Shown here piece after piece: positions 33,801 through 44,560 of a stretch of DNA of 64,000 bases (position 1 is the stretch's first letter; the number at the start of each line of letters is the position of its first letter). The notes beneath the pieces were generated by a model. The model made no database searches, was not told the origin of the DNA, and saw only the letters and a program-made list of their open reading frames with translations. Source of the stretch: Spinacia oleracea. Lineage: Eukaryota; Streptophyta; Magnoliopsida; Caryophyllales; Amaranthaceae. The DNA lies in contig NC_079489.1 in assembly GCF_020520425.1 (NCBI RefSeq), forward strand, positions 22,034,001 through 22,098,000, given 5' to 3'. Position numbers and translations under genes: made by a program.

Positions 33801-36800
33801 AAGTGTAACACTTTAAAAAGAACGGAGGGAGTAGTTTTTTTTTTCGTGCTATACACGAGTTCTCTCTTAATTAAAAACAATGGTCATAATTTTATGTAAT
33901 AAAGGAGAAGAGGAATAAAAAACGAAAATGTTGAAACAACAGTAGAAATGAATATGAAGTTTGATACAAAAATCAAAATTAGAATGTGAAACTAATAAAA
34001 GAAAGAATGAAAAAACATGATGGTTAATAATAAAAATAACAATATGATCGGAGAGGAAAAGATGATGATATTTAAAAGAAAAAATGAAATATAAAAGGAG
34101 GAACTTGAGTTTTTAGTAAAACTCTACTGTAGGCCGAGTCTGTTAGGTTTGGACACATGGCAATTGCACTTTTTCATGTTTTAAAATAGTACTCCCTGTG
34201 TTCTTAAATGTTAGCACCTTTGGAATCTTAGACATTAGGTTGCACGGAAACAAAAAACGGAAACGGATACGGTGAAATGGGAAAGCGGAGAAACGACAAA
34301 TTCTTAAACTGTAGGAAACGGGGACACGGATTTAATTAATAAAAATAAAAATTACTCCCTCCGTCCCAGAATAGTCGTTACACTCTCATGGGCACACAGT
34401 TTAATGCGATAAGTAGTAGTGTGGTTATCAATTATTATTTTATTAAAAAGTAGATGTGATGGAAGTTAGTGGGATATTTTAGTATTAGAGGAAAGAGAAT
34501 GTATAATATTTTTATATTAAAGGAGATGAGAGTTGAAATTAAAACATTTGTGTGGTGGGCAAAGTGAGAAAGGGACATCTATTAAAATATAATAAAAACT
34601 TTCCTAAAATGGGTTGGAAAAAAATTGTGTAACGACTAATCTGAGACGGATCAAAAAGGAAAGTGTAACGAGTATTCTAAGACGGAGGGAGTAAATAAAT
34701 AATTTCTCGCACAAAATTAAATAAAATACGGATTACTTTCCTTTTCAAACCAAAAATAAACAAATGCTCCAAGCCTAATTAGTCACAAATACATAGTACA
34801 TTTTGGTGGTCCTACTATATTAGTCACAATTTCATAAATATAGAGTAAATTTGGGTGGTCTTACTTTATCAAAAAAAAATAGCAGTGGACTGTGGTCCCT
34901 ATTCTCCAACCCTTCCCTGGTTCCATTTGAGTGGTTCCACTTTGTCGTACCTTCTTCCCCTTCCAACGAGCTTCCATGGTCTTCATGTTGGAAACGTGGT
35001 TTTGTAAGCCAAATAACGTATCCCTCTGCGTTTCTATGTCTGGTAAATTGGGGAAACGTTTCGCCATCAGAGGATACGTTTTTATGTCGTTCGGTGTTTC
35101 CCGTTTCCGAAACGTTTCCGAAACGGCAGATCACAGAAAATAGTCGTTTTCATGCAACGTAGTTAAGACAATCAAACATAAGTACACTTTTCACATGAAT
35201 CTCAATAGAATCTAACCCATGTGGGTAGGAAAGAGAAATAATCTAGGGGTTTAAATGTTTAATGGGGATAAAAGTTTACTTGGATATAAACAAGTTGGCC
35301 ATTTGATAATTTATAAGGGTATAATGGGGATAAATATTGGACAAATGAGAAAATATTCTAAAAAAGACTAAAGAAAAAAACAACTCAATACGGAAAGAGG
35401 ACTAACATTCAAGAACGGAGGGAGTAGTATAGATTCACTAGAATTTATGGCATAAAATGTGATTGTTTTTTTACTTCCACATGATATTATATTAGTAGGT
35501 TATATAACAAGATCGCACATGATATTATAAAATGGGAGGACAAATAAATAGGAATGGTTTCACTTGTATATATGTGACTAAAAAGATGTTATGGTTGATA
35601 TTATTTATATAGTCCCAGCCTCCTAAGACATTCAGTTGGTGCATGGATTTGTCTTATGAAAAATCTTAGGTGATACATGATAGCCAAATCGAGTGCCACG
35701 TAGATAATTAATTAGGTGCCACGTAGATATTTAAATTAATTAATTAATTCCTAATATATACAATTTCATCCAAAATCAAACGCTCTAATAATTAAAAAAT
35801 AAATCTAAAATAAAATTCATCCAAAATCAAACACTAATCTAAAATAAAATTCAATCCCAAATCAAACATTAATCCAATATTAGAGCGCCACGTAGGAAAT
35901 CTAATGGTTTCAGCCAATGAAAAATAAGACTTAAAATTATTTTTGAATTAAAAAGTTGAATGCCACGTAGAAAAATAAGTAGGTGCCACGTAAATATTTT
36001 TATTAAATAATTATTACCTTATATACAATTTCATCCAAAATCAAACAGTATAATAACTAAAAAATAAATCTAAAATGAAATTCAATCCAAAATAAAAAAA
36101 ATCAATTTAATCTAATATATAACATATAGCAGTTGATACATGTAGGAGTTTTATTTTAACGTAACAATTTAATAGAAACCGTGCATCGCACGGGCTAAAG
36201 TCTAGTGTTATTAAAATTGCAAACGATTTCAACAACCCGTAAACAATTGCCGATAAAATATTCTTTTAATGGGCATGATAAAGAAAATTTAAGCTCTTTG
36301 ACCCTAAAAGGCTAAAATACATAATGAAGAACCATGCCTCCTAAAACATTTTTTATTTGTCTCTCTCCTTTGCTCCTTCCTCGAGACTAACAAACTGCTT
36401 ACAAAAGAAAATAAATAAGCAATATGTACTATATATTTTCAATGTTGTTTTACTGAAAAATAAATAAATAGTTGACACATTTAGGCTTTGTTCTCCAAAA
36501 TACTTAGTTTTGCACTTTTGCTGAACTTATTTTTGCGGAATCTAACTTATTTTTGCTGAACTTCTGCTTAACGTAGCTTATTTATTTAGTTAACTCATTT
36601 TTCTGAACTTGTAATTTTTTAACTTAACTTAATTTTGCTTAAAACAACTTATTTAATATTGGGTGTGGAGAATTGAGCCTAAGGGCATGCGAAGTGGAAT
36701 TGGGGTTAATGTATTAAGAGGGTAATAAAAGTCAAACTAAAGAATGAAAGAGAATAAGTAATTGTAAGGAAGGATGAGGTAGTGATTGTGTAATGGCGAC

Positions 36801-39800
36801 TGGCGAGGGAGATTGTGTAGTAATGGCGTGGTGAGAGGTGAAGTAGGGGGAACTATTACCTTCATTTTGAGGATTTGTTATCCTACAGTTAGGGTGGGTA
36901 ACTATTACCCTCAATGTGAGGGTAATAATTCCCCATCTCTCTCTTTTCCTCATGCCACCACTACCTTATTTCATTTGTCACCACCTTATCTCCTTTGACG
37001 CCACTAATCACTTATATTTCCTAGTTTGACTTTTATTAACCCCCTTAATACATTACCCACAATCCAAGCATGGCCCGGGTATGGTTCATTAATTTAGCTA
37101 ATTTGTAGGATCGTATGATCCTATGATAATCCTAAAAGCCCCTTCTGATCCAAAGTAGTGGTGAGCAAAGGTCGGGCCCAGTGTTACACTGTTACCTAAT
37201 ACACTCATTTACCTTACGTATTGAGTACACCTGTATTATGTACTGCGTATTAGTATTGTAGAACACTTTGGACTTCTTTAACATAATTAGGTAGCGAATT
37301 GCGTACCCATACTCATACAGCATACTGAAGCATACTGTGTGCTTGGTAAACACTCGGCCCACACCAGTCTTTGCCCAAAAAATTGAGGTTCCGGGCAGTC
37401 CTGTGTCAGACCCATCTTTCTGGCTTTTCGTCTCTAGACCATAAATAGCCTAAAAATACAAATTGTGCCTAAAATACAGTTGCTCGAAGCCCATATTTTC
37501 TTTCTCCAATTTAAGTTCAGATTGGGTTCTAGCTCGTCTTGATCAGGCGTAATACAAAGTAGAATCTCAAATTTGACAACATTGGTTTCCACTTGCCTGT
37601 CGGGCGTTGATCTCACATTTTTCTAAAAACAATGTTGATTTCTTTTATTTAGACTTTGTTTTATCTGTTGGTACAATTTCTTATGCGGTGTTAGTAACAA
37701 TCCTACCTTTCTTATCTATGTCAGGCAGTTGTACAGGGCTTTGCAGCACTAGCTGTAATGGCAAAATCTTGGCAAGACACAGTACCTGAAGAAAAGGAAC
37801 AAGACCACTTTAGTGGAAAGTGGGCTTCTGATCAGAAAACTATGTCTAGAGCCTTTTCTGCTCTCTTGCAAAACGCATGGCTTGTAACCAAGGAAATAAT
37901 GGTGAGGTCAAATTAATATAAGCCTTGTTTTTAGATTTTGTTTGAGTAATTCATCAAAATATCAACTAGTTGCAGCAATTGCCTGCAAATATGCTGCATA
38001 AATCTTTTCATGTTCACCTGTGCATTCTTTACCTGCAAGTGCTTCTTTGTTCACTCTTTTTTCTAGTCAATGTCCTTTATGCCTCTCTAAATATTATCTC
38101 CTGAAGTTGATGTCTTATGATGCTGTAATAGCTATGGGTCTTCTCAGCTCAATAGATATGATCAGTATGCATTAGCCACTTATTGTCATTTGTCTAAGTT
38201 CACTTTAAAGTACAAGATGGAGCATGGCTTTTTTGTGAGCTTCATGTATTTTCTTAAACTCCTCCACTTGCGAAGCAGATGAGAAAAAGCATAAAATTTT
38301 CCTTCAGAATTCTTCTGTAAAAAAGTAATTCAATTAGTAAATTCCTTGACTTGGACCAAGAGTTAACTGGGTTCTATTGACTACTTGTATAGAATGTAGT
38401 TAACAGTTACCGATTTTGTCTGGTGAATCCTCATAGTCGTCTTTTGTGGTTACTGGTTAGAGTATTTCACTGCTCTTTTACCAATGCCTGGGTGACAATC
38501 ACACTTGGAAAATTTCCTATTTTAAACCCCTATAGCAAGTCTAAGTACTCCAAGAGTGTGATTACATAGTAATTTTTCTTGGCCGGACCATTTAATTTGA
38601 ATCTTCCTTGATTTTTTGTTTTCTTAAACTTTTTGCAACTCGGCAAGGATTTAATTCAGCTGCAAAGCCTGCATTTCCTGATTTTGTTATTCAAATGTCA
38701 ACAAGGTTTATTCATTTTTCTAGTGGTGATATTGTTAGGATGATGATGATACTTTACCACAGTCATGCATTGATGATGCATCAACAATGCTTTGGTTCAT
38801 TATCCGGTCCAGTACTAGCAACGATACTCTTCTGGAACTCAAGGTATCAGAATTATTGTCAGTTTGGACTGAACTCATTGCAGATTGGCATGGTTGGGAA
38901 GAGGTGGAGGATTTGGCTATCTTCGACTGCATTAAGGAGGTTGTTAGTCTAGAGAAAAACTTTGGCCTGCCAAAATATTTCATTGCTAAGATGCCTTCAC
39001 CACCAGCTCCTCCTGTACCAGAAAAGTCTCTTATTGAAAATATTGCAACATTTATCTGCAACGCCATGTCACAGTATCCTTCTGCAGCATCAAGGGCTTG
39101 TGCATGTGTCCATACCCTTCTTCACTTGCCATGTTATTCTTCTGGTACAGAGGAAGTCCGACATTCGTTGGTTGTTGCTTTTAGTCAGGCTGCAGCATCT
39201 ACATTCAAGGAGGTTCAAACTAAACCTTGTGCACTTTGGAAACCATTGTTGCTTGCAGTATCATCATGTTATTTGTATTATCCTGATACTGTCCAGACAA
39301 TACTAGAAAAAGTTGAAAATGGTGGTTTCGTGGTCTGGGTATCTGCTGTGAACTCCATTTCCTCTATTTCATTCAGGCCAAATGCTTTAACAGAGTCAGA
39401 AATTAAATTAGTTGGTGGGTTTCCTCTTTCTCTCTCTCCCTCTCTCTGCTTCAGATCATGCTTGTTGAGTATATCCCTCCCTCTGCTTCAGATCATGCTT
39501 GTTGAGTATATCCCTCTCCGTCTGTTCACTTATTTAACGTGCTAGAATGTGGTTGTACAGAATGCTGATCACCAATAGTACCTGTGTGACTCATATAACT
39601 TAAAGTCAATGGTTCTAGTTTCTGCTCTTCTTAACCAGTGAGAGCAGATCTTCTGCCTGGATTTTCTTGGTGCTTCAAATGATTTTATGATTCTGAATTA
39701 CCAAGTTTTTATTGTTCTATCTTTATAACAGAGATAAGTCTTATCCTTTAATGTTCATAGTTCAGTTATGGCTTAGATTTGTGGAGAATGGATTGACTCC

Positions 39801-42466
39801 CATTGTGCAGATGGACCTTTTACTTGCACATAATTATTGGTCTTGTTTAAGAGTAAGCTAAGCTAGGCATCGTTCCATACAACAGTAAAACCACCACCAA
39901 CACATGAACTAACCCAGTATAATTCCACCATTGGCAATAAGTTTGGATGCGTACTAGTTTCTTGTTGAAATGCAACAAAATCTTCTCAATGTAGAGTATT
40001 GGACACGGGCTCAGCTGTTCATACATCCGGGGCTAATCAATATGCAGTTAAGTAAGTAGTTAGATAAAAGTCGCTCCAGCTCTATATGTTGGTATAGGCT
40101 TCTTGGAACCTATTTGGCTATTTACCATTCGATTCATGTGCTTGATTTTATCAATGTATTTACATGTGTTTTCATAGCTCAGTGAGGACTCAAGGGGCAT
40201 TCAATTCTGTTAGATTGTTGAGTAAAAAATTTCAAATAATTTTCTACACGCCCTGATTATTTTTTGGGCTTATCCCCTATTCAAGATACTAGCTACATAC
40301 TTGAGCATGAAATGACATACTAAATCCCCCCCCCCCCCCCCCCTCCCCTTTCTCTTTCCCTGAAGGAAGGACCCACTTGAGAAATGCCAGCAAGTTTCAT
40401 TGTGATTCCACTGTGCAAATTTCATGCTAATCAAATCTTAACTACCGCCTCCTTCATTTCAGTTATCACTCTTGCCAAGGTGGTTGAGCAGTTATTAATC
40501 AAGGGAAGCCCAACTGGTGACTTGTTATGGAAATGCTTTAGTTCACTCTTGGAAGCATTTGCACGATTGAAAGAAGTTCAGGAAGCAAATGTCTCAGATG
40601 AAGAAATTGAAGATGCTGAAGAAACTGAAAATGAAGAGGAAGAGGAAACTGATGATGATGACGATGAGGTTTGACACCTAGTTGCTTCTCTTTTATTTTC
40701 CACTCTAGCTGTTCTTGTTGCTTACATCAGATTCAGAGGTGCGGTTTCCATAATTGAAATTGGAACAACTATTGTGGCAAACTGGCAACTGGACAATGAA
40801 ACAGAATTCAAGAAAAGATAAATCATATACCATAAAAGTATGTAGTATTAGTGCAGCTTTATCAAGGGAATGCAGCTGGGTAATTTTGGAGTTGGGACTT
40901 TTGATTAAACAGCACATGAAATCAGGACTTTTAATTTTGGAGCTGGGTAATTCATGTTCTCCAGCCTTTATTTATTTGTTTTATTCTGTCTGTTGAAATC
41001 AGGACTCTGATGATGATGATGACGTACATGAAGAAACAGAAGAAGAGTTTCTGAAGAGGTATGCCGAGGCTGCAGCGGCTTTGGAAAATGGAGCTCTTGC
41101 TGAAGAAGGGGACTCGGAGGATTTTGATGAAGAACCTGAATTGGGTTAGGCATCTACTCCTTAAACCTCTGAAACACTTTCTTATTTAAAGAACATTGCC
41201 ATATAAGTACAGAAAATTTCCCATAGTTTTTGCATGTTATTCCATTGGGATTTACCAAAATGTTTGCAAGAATTCAATTTCTAAGATATTTAATACTCGG
41301 ATATTCATTTTCACCTTTTACAAAACTCCGTAGTGATTTGATGCTAATTTGACCATTTCTTATTATTAAACTGCAAACACTGAGGTATGGAGGAAGTAGT
41401 TAAGGATGACACCTGATGGACTAAACAAAGATGGAACGTTCATGTGGAGATATAATGGACAGAGTTTTTATGCCAGTGCAAAGGCAAAATCTTGAAGATG
41501 CTAGATGTACGGATGATAGTTGGATTATGAAAAATCGAAAACAAACCTAAGGAATTCTTAATCTACTTTAGTTCGATTTGAGATTATGTGAACTTTGTTT
41601 TTTGAGGTTTTTTCAGCAAAATCAGTTACAGAGTCTCCTGTATGTTACTCCAACTTGGCATTTTTGCTGCCACATTTGTGTCGACATGACACATGAAGGA
41701 TATGGATATGGATTCCATACTTGCCTCCTGAAGTTACAATTGGCCAATTCACGTCTGTTTGAAACATAAGTCGATACGGAAGAGGGTGAGAGGGTAGACA
41801 AAAAAAGTCTAGTCTGTTTGGCAGATTACAATTTACCTACATGGAGCAGACCTTCTTTATGGGCCTCCACAAAGGCGATAGCTCTCTGCTTTAAGGGGTT
41901 GCACCGTTGCAGTCTTGAGTTAGAGTAGTAAAAATGTGGGTGCATCCAAAAGGTTTTAGAAAATAAAGTAACATAAACCCGTATTAATTTGTTGTGTTTT
42001 GGCCCCTATTTCCCTAATAAAATTAGTTTCATGTACTTATACATAGTATTTAGATTTATTGACCTTTATCAATACTTGGTTCTTTAAATTTTCCTGAATG
42101 TCATATACTAGTACCTGTGTTGAAATTCAGAATGGTATCCTCATATCCTATATTCGACCATGACAAGCTAGACACTCGAATATGTATTCATATAGCAACT
42201 ATCCCTGAGGGTCGAGTTTAATAACATAGGCTCTCTTCTTTTTAACAAAGTGATTAAGCTGATAGACATCCTCAAGGCTCAAGCTACCGATTTGTTGATT
42301 TTGATTCTGTTTTGTGATTTATGCAGGTTCACTTGAAGAGCTTGATCCACATATAATTCTGCAATCCCTACTGAAGAACCATCATCAAAGTCTTATACAA
42401 AAACAGTCTCTACCTCCACAGCTTATTTCAATCTTACAAAGCTTCTTTCCGGAAATTTTATTGTGA
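24838..42466 (+). CDS. Importin-beta-like nuclear transport receptor (SAD2/IPO8-like), 21 exons
   Basis: Exons: 24838-24979, 25081-25253, 25364-25534, 26029-26139, 26236-26313, 26605-26801, 26885-26945, 29446-29520, 29710-29787, 29993-30055, 30134-30217, 30333-30508, 30761-30800, 30882-31025, 31165-31284, 31355-31570, 37725-37901, 38739-39414, 40463-40668, 41003-41144, 42327-42466. All junctions are GT-AG and in phase; the sum is 3270 nt, 1089 residues, normal for importin-7/8-type karyopherins. The N-terminus (EVRHNATQELDLLS, then AAATYVKNLIRRNV) fits the importin N-terminal domain that binds RanGTP. The middle is helical HEAT-like. Two acidic runs (EEEEETDDDDDE and DSDDDDDVHEETEEE, about residues 970-1011) precede the C-terminus. 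Function: carrying cargo through nuclear pores. Cargo unknown. Exons 7/8 and 16/17 are separated by transposon-filled introns, yet no exon is damaged. Confidence 0.9.
25718..25882. repeat. AAGTTCA-rich MITE-like element in intron 3
   Basis: Ends near GGCTCTTTTCTCCTCAAC and GGTGAAGAGAACAAAACACT are imperfect inverted repeats. The interior has many AAGTTCA words. A related element lies in reverse orientation at 36480-36680. Confidence 0.45.
27152..27206. other. Perfect 18-bp-stem hairpin in importin intron 7
   Basis: GATGTATCTTTTGCAATC (27152-27169) and its exact reverse complement (27189-27206) are separated by 19 bases that partly pair again (AAGGA/TCCTT). The surrounding CAG|GT...CAG|GT context mimics an exon (27124-27214), but that exon would read into TGA after four codons. 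Confidence 0.75.
27308..28696. mobile_element. MULE-type non-autonomous element in importin intron 7
   Basis: 1389 bp with long terminal inverted repeats of about 235 bp (27308-27543 and 28462-28696), starting CGGTATTTTCATAAAATGC and CGGTTTTTTCATGAAATGC. A perfect 9-bp duplication TAATTAATA flanks it (27299-27307 and 28697-28705), the size typical of Mutator. The interior is C-rich on the plus strand and has an open frame of low complexity. It has no transposase and could be captured host DNA (Pack-MULE-like), source unknown. Confidence 0.88.
31581..31884. mobile_element. Stowaway MITE next to the intron 16 splice donor
   Basis: Terminal inverted repeats CTCCCTCCGTCCCTTTTTAT and its near complement, flanked by TA (31579-31580 and 31885-31886). 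It begins 10 bp after the GT of intron 16. Confidence 0.92.
32031..32299. mobile_element. Degenerate Stowaway-like MITE
   Basis: Left end CTTCCTCTGTTCTTAATTTATTT and right end AATAAATAAAGAACAGACGG are inverted repeats. The extreme right end has decayed, so the boundary is approximate. Confidence 0.6.
32718..32890. mobile_element. Stowaway MITE (~173 bp)
   Basis: CTCTCTCTGTTCTTGAATGTTAGTC at left and GACTAACATTCAAGAACGAAGGGAG at right, flanked by TA. Same family as the interrupted element at 34192-35424, for which it serves as an uninterrupted reference. Confidence 0.88.
33500..33831. mobile_element. Stowaway MITE
   Basis: CTCCCGTTTTTTGTAAGTGTTA and the inverted GTGTAACACTTTAAAAAGAACGG...GAG, flanked by TA (33498-33499 and 33832-33833). 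Confidence 0.85.
34235..35162. mobile_element. hAT-like non-autonomous element, nested
   Basis: Terminal repeats TAGGTTGCACGGAAAC and TACGTTGCATGAAAAC (reverse-complemented right end) agree at 13 of 16 positions. Flanks CTTAGACA and TTAAGACA are a 7/8-bp duplication. Subterminal GGAAACGG/CCGTTTCC words. No transposase. Open frames at 34832-35162 have no recognised domain. Confidence 0.65.
34355..34691. mobile_element. Stowaway MITE, third nesting level
   Basis: CTCCCTCCGTCCCAGAATAG and the inverted CTATTCTAAGACGGAGGGAG-like end, flanked by TA (34353-34354 and 34692-34693). It lies inside the hAT-like element. Confidence 0.92.
35690..36203 (+). mobile_element. Helitron 3' portion in importin intron 16
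   Basis: Ends with hairpin CCGTGCATCGCACGG, the spacer GCTAAAGT and CTAG followed by T. The interior shares GCCACGTAG and CAATTTCATCCAAAATCAAAC words with the Helitron at 14898-17634. I could not find a TCTA-type 5' terminus, so the left limit is approximate. Confidence 0.7.
36480..36680. mobile_element. Small MITE with TTAGGCTNNNTTCTCCA ends
   Basis: Left TTAGGCTTTGTTCTCCA and right TGGAGAATTGAGCCTAA are inverted repeats. The interior has repeated CTGAACTTATTTTTG words. Related in reverse to the intron 3 element at 25718-25882. Confidence 0.6.
36683..37075. mobile_element. Foldback-type element with ~50-bp inverted repeats
   Basis: GTTAATGTATTAAGAGGG and TAATAAAAGTCAAACT (36705-36740) recur inverted at about 37022-37055, with ends GGGCATGC and GCATGGCCC. 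No clear target duplication, so the class is unassigned. Confidence 0.55.
39427..39520. repeat. Tandem CTCTGCTTCAGATCATGCTTGTTGAG repeat
   Basis: Two adjacent units of about 40 bp just after exon 18, with TCTCTC-rich flanks. Intronic. Confidence 0.85.
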
Positions 42467-43043
42467 TCAACTGATCCCCTACTCTGCTATTCCTGTATAT
42501 ATATTTAAATTTATCTATATTTGAGCTGAGGGAAGACCGTTCTTTGTTGATTCTTTTTATCAGGAAGTTATTGGTCTTGGTGTCTGCTGTACCTTGAGTG
42601 GGTAATTGGATTGTTCGATCATACATACTGTGTAACATACGAAATTGTATCGTTTAACAACAATTTGTTTCTTTGTTTTGCTGGAGATAATACAGGATTT
42701 ATCAATTTTTGATTTTTCTTTACCAGCGAGACTTGCTCTCCAACTAATGCTCTCTTTACCTCTAAATTTTTGGGCTTTGAAAAAGGTTGAAGATCATTCG
42801 ATTGATTTCATGGTGCACACAACTGCCGCAGATTTGCAAATTATAGTGATAAATATTAAACATGAATTTTGTTTGATCAATGCAACAATCACAAATACAT
42901 GGCATTGTTTGGCAATTGACTGTTAAGTAATTCGATGCTCATAATATATATTGCCATCAACTTACAACACAATTAAAAGTCATTGCCGAAAGTATTAACT
43001 ATAAATCTATTAATAAAATCATAACAAAAACAAGAAATTGATC
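42467..43043. other. Convergent 3' ends of importin and eS31-like genes
   Basis: Probable 3' UTRs from both sides. No further gene recognised; the frame at 42645-42926 has no known motif. Confidence 0.5.
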
Positions 43044-43307
43044 TCAAACTCCAGCCAGAAGCTCAGAATTGACATTAGAAATATAAGTCAAACCGCACTT
43101 GCCGCAAGTAAGGCGGTCGGAGTGAGACGCCATGAAAGAACCAGCACCGCATTGAGGAGAAGGGCACTCCTTCCGTAACTTCTCAACGTTTCCAGAATCA
43201 TCATCGACTTTGTAGAGCTTGAGGATGGAAAGAGGCTCTTTCTTCTTCTCATGGTGTGTTTTCTTTGGGGTTGTGAATGTCTTCTTTTTGTGCTTCTTGC
43301 CGCCCAT
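43044..43307 (-). CDS. Stand-alone eS31 (RPS27A)-like ribosomal protein, no ubiquitin
   Basis: 87 residues from the ATG at 43305-43307; the frame extends three codons upstream only through a TTG. The start is MGGKKHKKK, a basic tail, then [18 protein letters not shown], and a zinc-binding set C48-X4-C53-X14-C68-X2-C71 with [13 protein letters not shown] and CGKCGLTY, matching eS31 of the 40S subunit. In plants eS31 is normally made as a ubiquitin fusion cleaved after Gly-Gly. Here the ubiquitin is absent, while a GG remains right after Met. The protein is diverged ([17 protein letters not shown]) and has an extra C-terminus. A telo-box and TATA box upstream suggest expression. Could be a functional paralogue or a young processed derivative. 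Confidence 0.85.
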   Translation of the reverse strand: MGGKKHKKKTFTTPKKTHHEKKKEPLSILKLYKVDDDSGNVEKLRKECPSPQCGAGSFMASHSDRLTCGKCGLTYISNVNSELLAGV

Positions 43308-43330
43308 CTTCCTCAACTTTTCACTACTTT

Positions 43331-43380
43331 TTAGGGTTTATGAATAAAGTTCAAAATAGGGGGTTTCAAGGTTTATATAG
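43331..43380 (-). promoter_or_regulatory. Telo-box and TATA box of the eS31-like gene
   Basis: On the minus strand CTATATAAAC lies at 43371-43380, about 65 bp before the ATG, and AAACCCTAA (telo-box, typical of plant ribosomal protein promoters) at 43331-43339, in the leader. Confidence 0.65.
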
Positions 43381-43701
43381 GCATTGGCGATTTGGCTTAC
43401 CTTTATACAAGTTTTTATTTATTTATTTATTTATTTTCGGGTAAACCTACCTTACTCATACTTCTTCCGTCCCGTTATTATCAAACCATTTATTTATAAA
43501 AAAATTTAAATACAATAAACGCTAATATAATATTTGAATTTATACGAAGCATAAAAATCGAATTAAGAAACTTATCAAGAATAATAATATGCTTTTTGAA
43601 ATCGTGAGGCCTTTGACAACTTATCTTGGTCACAATAATTTAGGATTTCGGATAAACATTGTTAGAGACCCATTTTCCCGAAGTATTTGCCAATCCTTCT
43701 T
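43381..43701. other. Spacer between two minus-strand genes
   Basis: AT-rich. CTTCTTCCGTCCCGTTATTATC near 43460 resembles one Stowaway end, but no matching opposite end is clear. No gene seen. Confidence 0.45.
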
Positions 43702-44394
43702 TTAAGTAAGTACTACTCCGTAATCATTACCAGAGTAGTACTTCTTAAAAACTCTAGGAAGATAGACAGGCAACAAAAACCCAAACAAATTATAATACCA
43801 CAAAACCAAATTAGCAACAGCAATAGCTCTACCAAAATATAACATGGCATACTTATCTTGCCCAACCTTCACCATCTCCTCCATAACCCACTCGTTAAGG
43901 GGGATTAACCTACATGAATTAAAGAAAACGGGTATAAAAACCCGAATAGGCAACGAGAAGCAATCCAAAACCGTAAAGCCTTCCATGAATACCTGACTCG
44001 TTAGGAGAAAAACATGAGGAACAGCTGCTTTTATCTCATCTTTGTCACCTCCTATGATGCCATAAAATATGTAAAAGATGGGTAAAAACAACCCGATAAC
44101 CGCGGTAAATAGGAGATAAAAGCCAAGAATCTTGCTATCCGGGTCGAAAACGGGTTTTTGTTGAGCTTCATTTAGAGGGAAGGCAAATTTGGAGAGAAAG
44201 CACATGTAAATAGCCGAGAAAACAAAAATACCAAAGTCTTCAAGACTAACCATGCCACTAGCACCTAAGATTACCATAACTGCTAAACAATTCAACTGTC
44301 GAAAAGTTAAGAAGAAGATTTCACCACCATTTTTGGGGTGTTTTGATATCAAATTTTGTGCTTGTGTTTCAATTGAGTTCAGTTCTTCTGACAT
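43702..44394 (-). CDS. Plant-specific multi-pass membrane protein (DUF7733-like?)
   Basis: 230 residues from the ATG at 44392-44394 (MSEELNSIETQAQNL). The frame is open up to another ATG at 44550, but the extra 52 residues are low-quality sequence (HPQHFDLHHF...) and look like leader. Hydrophobic segments at about 33-68, 90-113, 124-145 and 187-212 predict four or five membrane passes. Recognisable runs are FRQLNCLAVMVILGASGMVS and LSKFAFP. It resembles an uncharacterised plant family that I associate with DUF7733; function unknown. The last residues (NDYGVVLT) overlap a TACGGAGTA word at 43714-43722, so the tail may be transposon-derived or recently changed. A hAT-type MITE begins about 165 bp upstream. 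Confidence 0.7.
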   Translation of the reverse strand: MSEELNSIETQAQNLISKHPKNGGEIFFLTFRQLNCLAVMVILGASGMVSLEDFGIFVFSAIYMCFLSKFAFPLNEAQQKPVFDPDSKILGFYLLFTAVIGLFLPIFYIFYGIIGGDKDEIKAAVPHVFLLTSQVFMEGFTVLDCFSLPIRVFIPVFFNSCRLIPLNEWVMEEMVKVGQDKYAMLYFGRAIAVANLVLWYYNLFGFLLPVYLPRVFKKYYSGNDYGVVLT

Positions 44395-44560
44395 TTTCAG
44401 AGTTTTTTTTTTGGAGGGGGAAGAATTGAAATGGTGGAGATCAAAGTGTTGAGGGTGAGAGTGAGGATAAATGGGTTGTAAGAGAAAGAAAATTGTCCAA
44501 GGGAAGAAGATATTGAGGTTTTGTATGTGGATGTAAAGACTTTGAGTCATATGATATGGT

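Larger units (their letters stand above)
34192..35424. mobile_element. Stowaway MITE, interrupted by a hAT-like element
   Basis: Ends CTCCCTGTGTTCTTAAATGTTAG and CTAACATTCAAGAACGGAGGGAG with TA duplications. Its own sequence (CATGAATCTCAATAGAATCTAACCCATGTGGG) matches the 32718-32890 copy on both sides of the insert at 34235-35162. Confidence 0.8.

Noticed and set aside
34832-35162. Frames of about 100 residues on both strands
   Set aside because: Inside the hAT-like element; mutual shadows with no recognisable domain.
43308-43316. Upstream start adding three residues to the eS31-like protein
   Set aside because: The codon is TTG; the ATG at 43305-43307 is the natural start.
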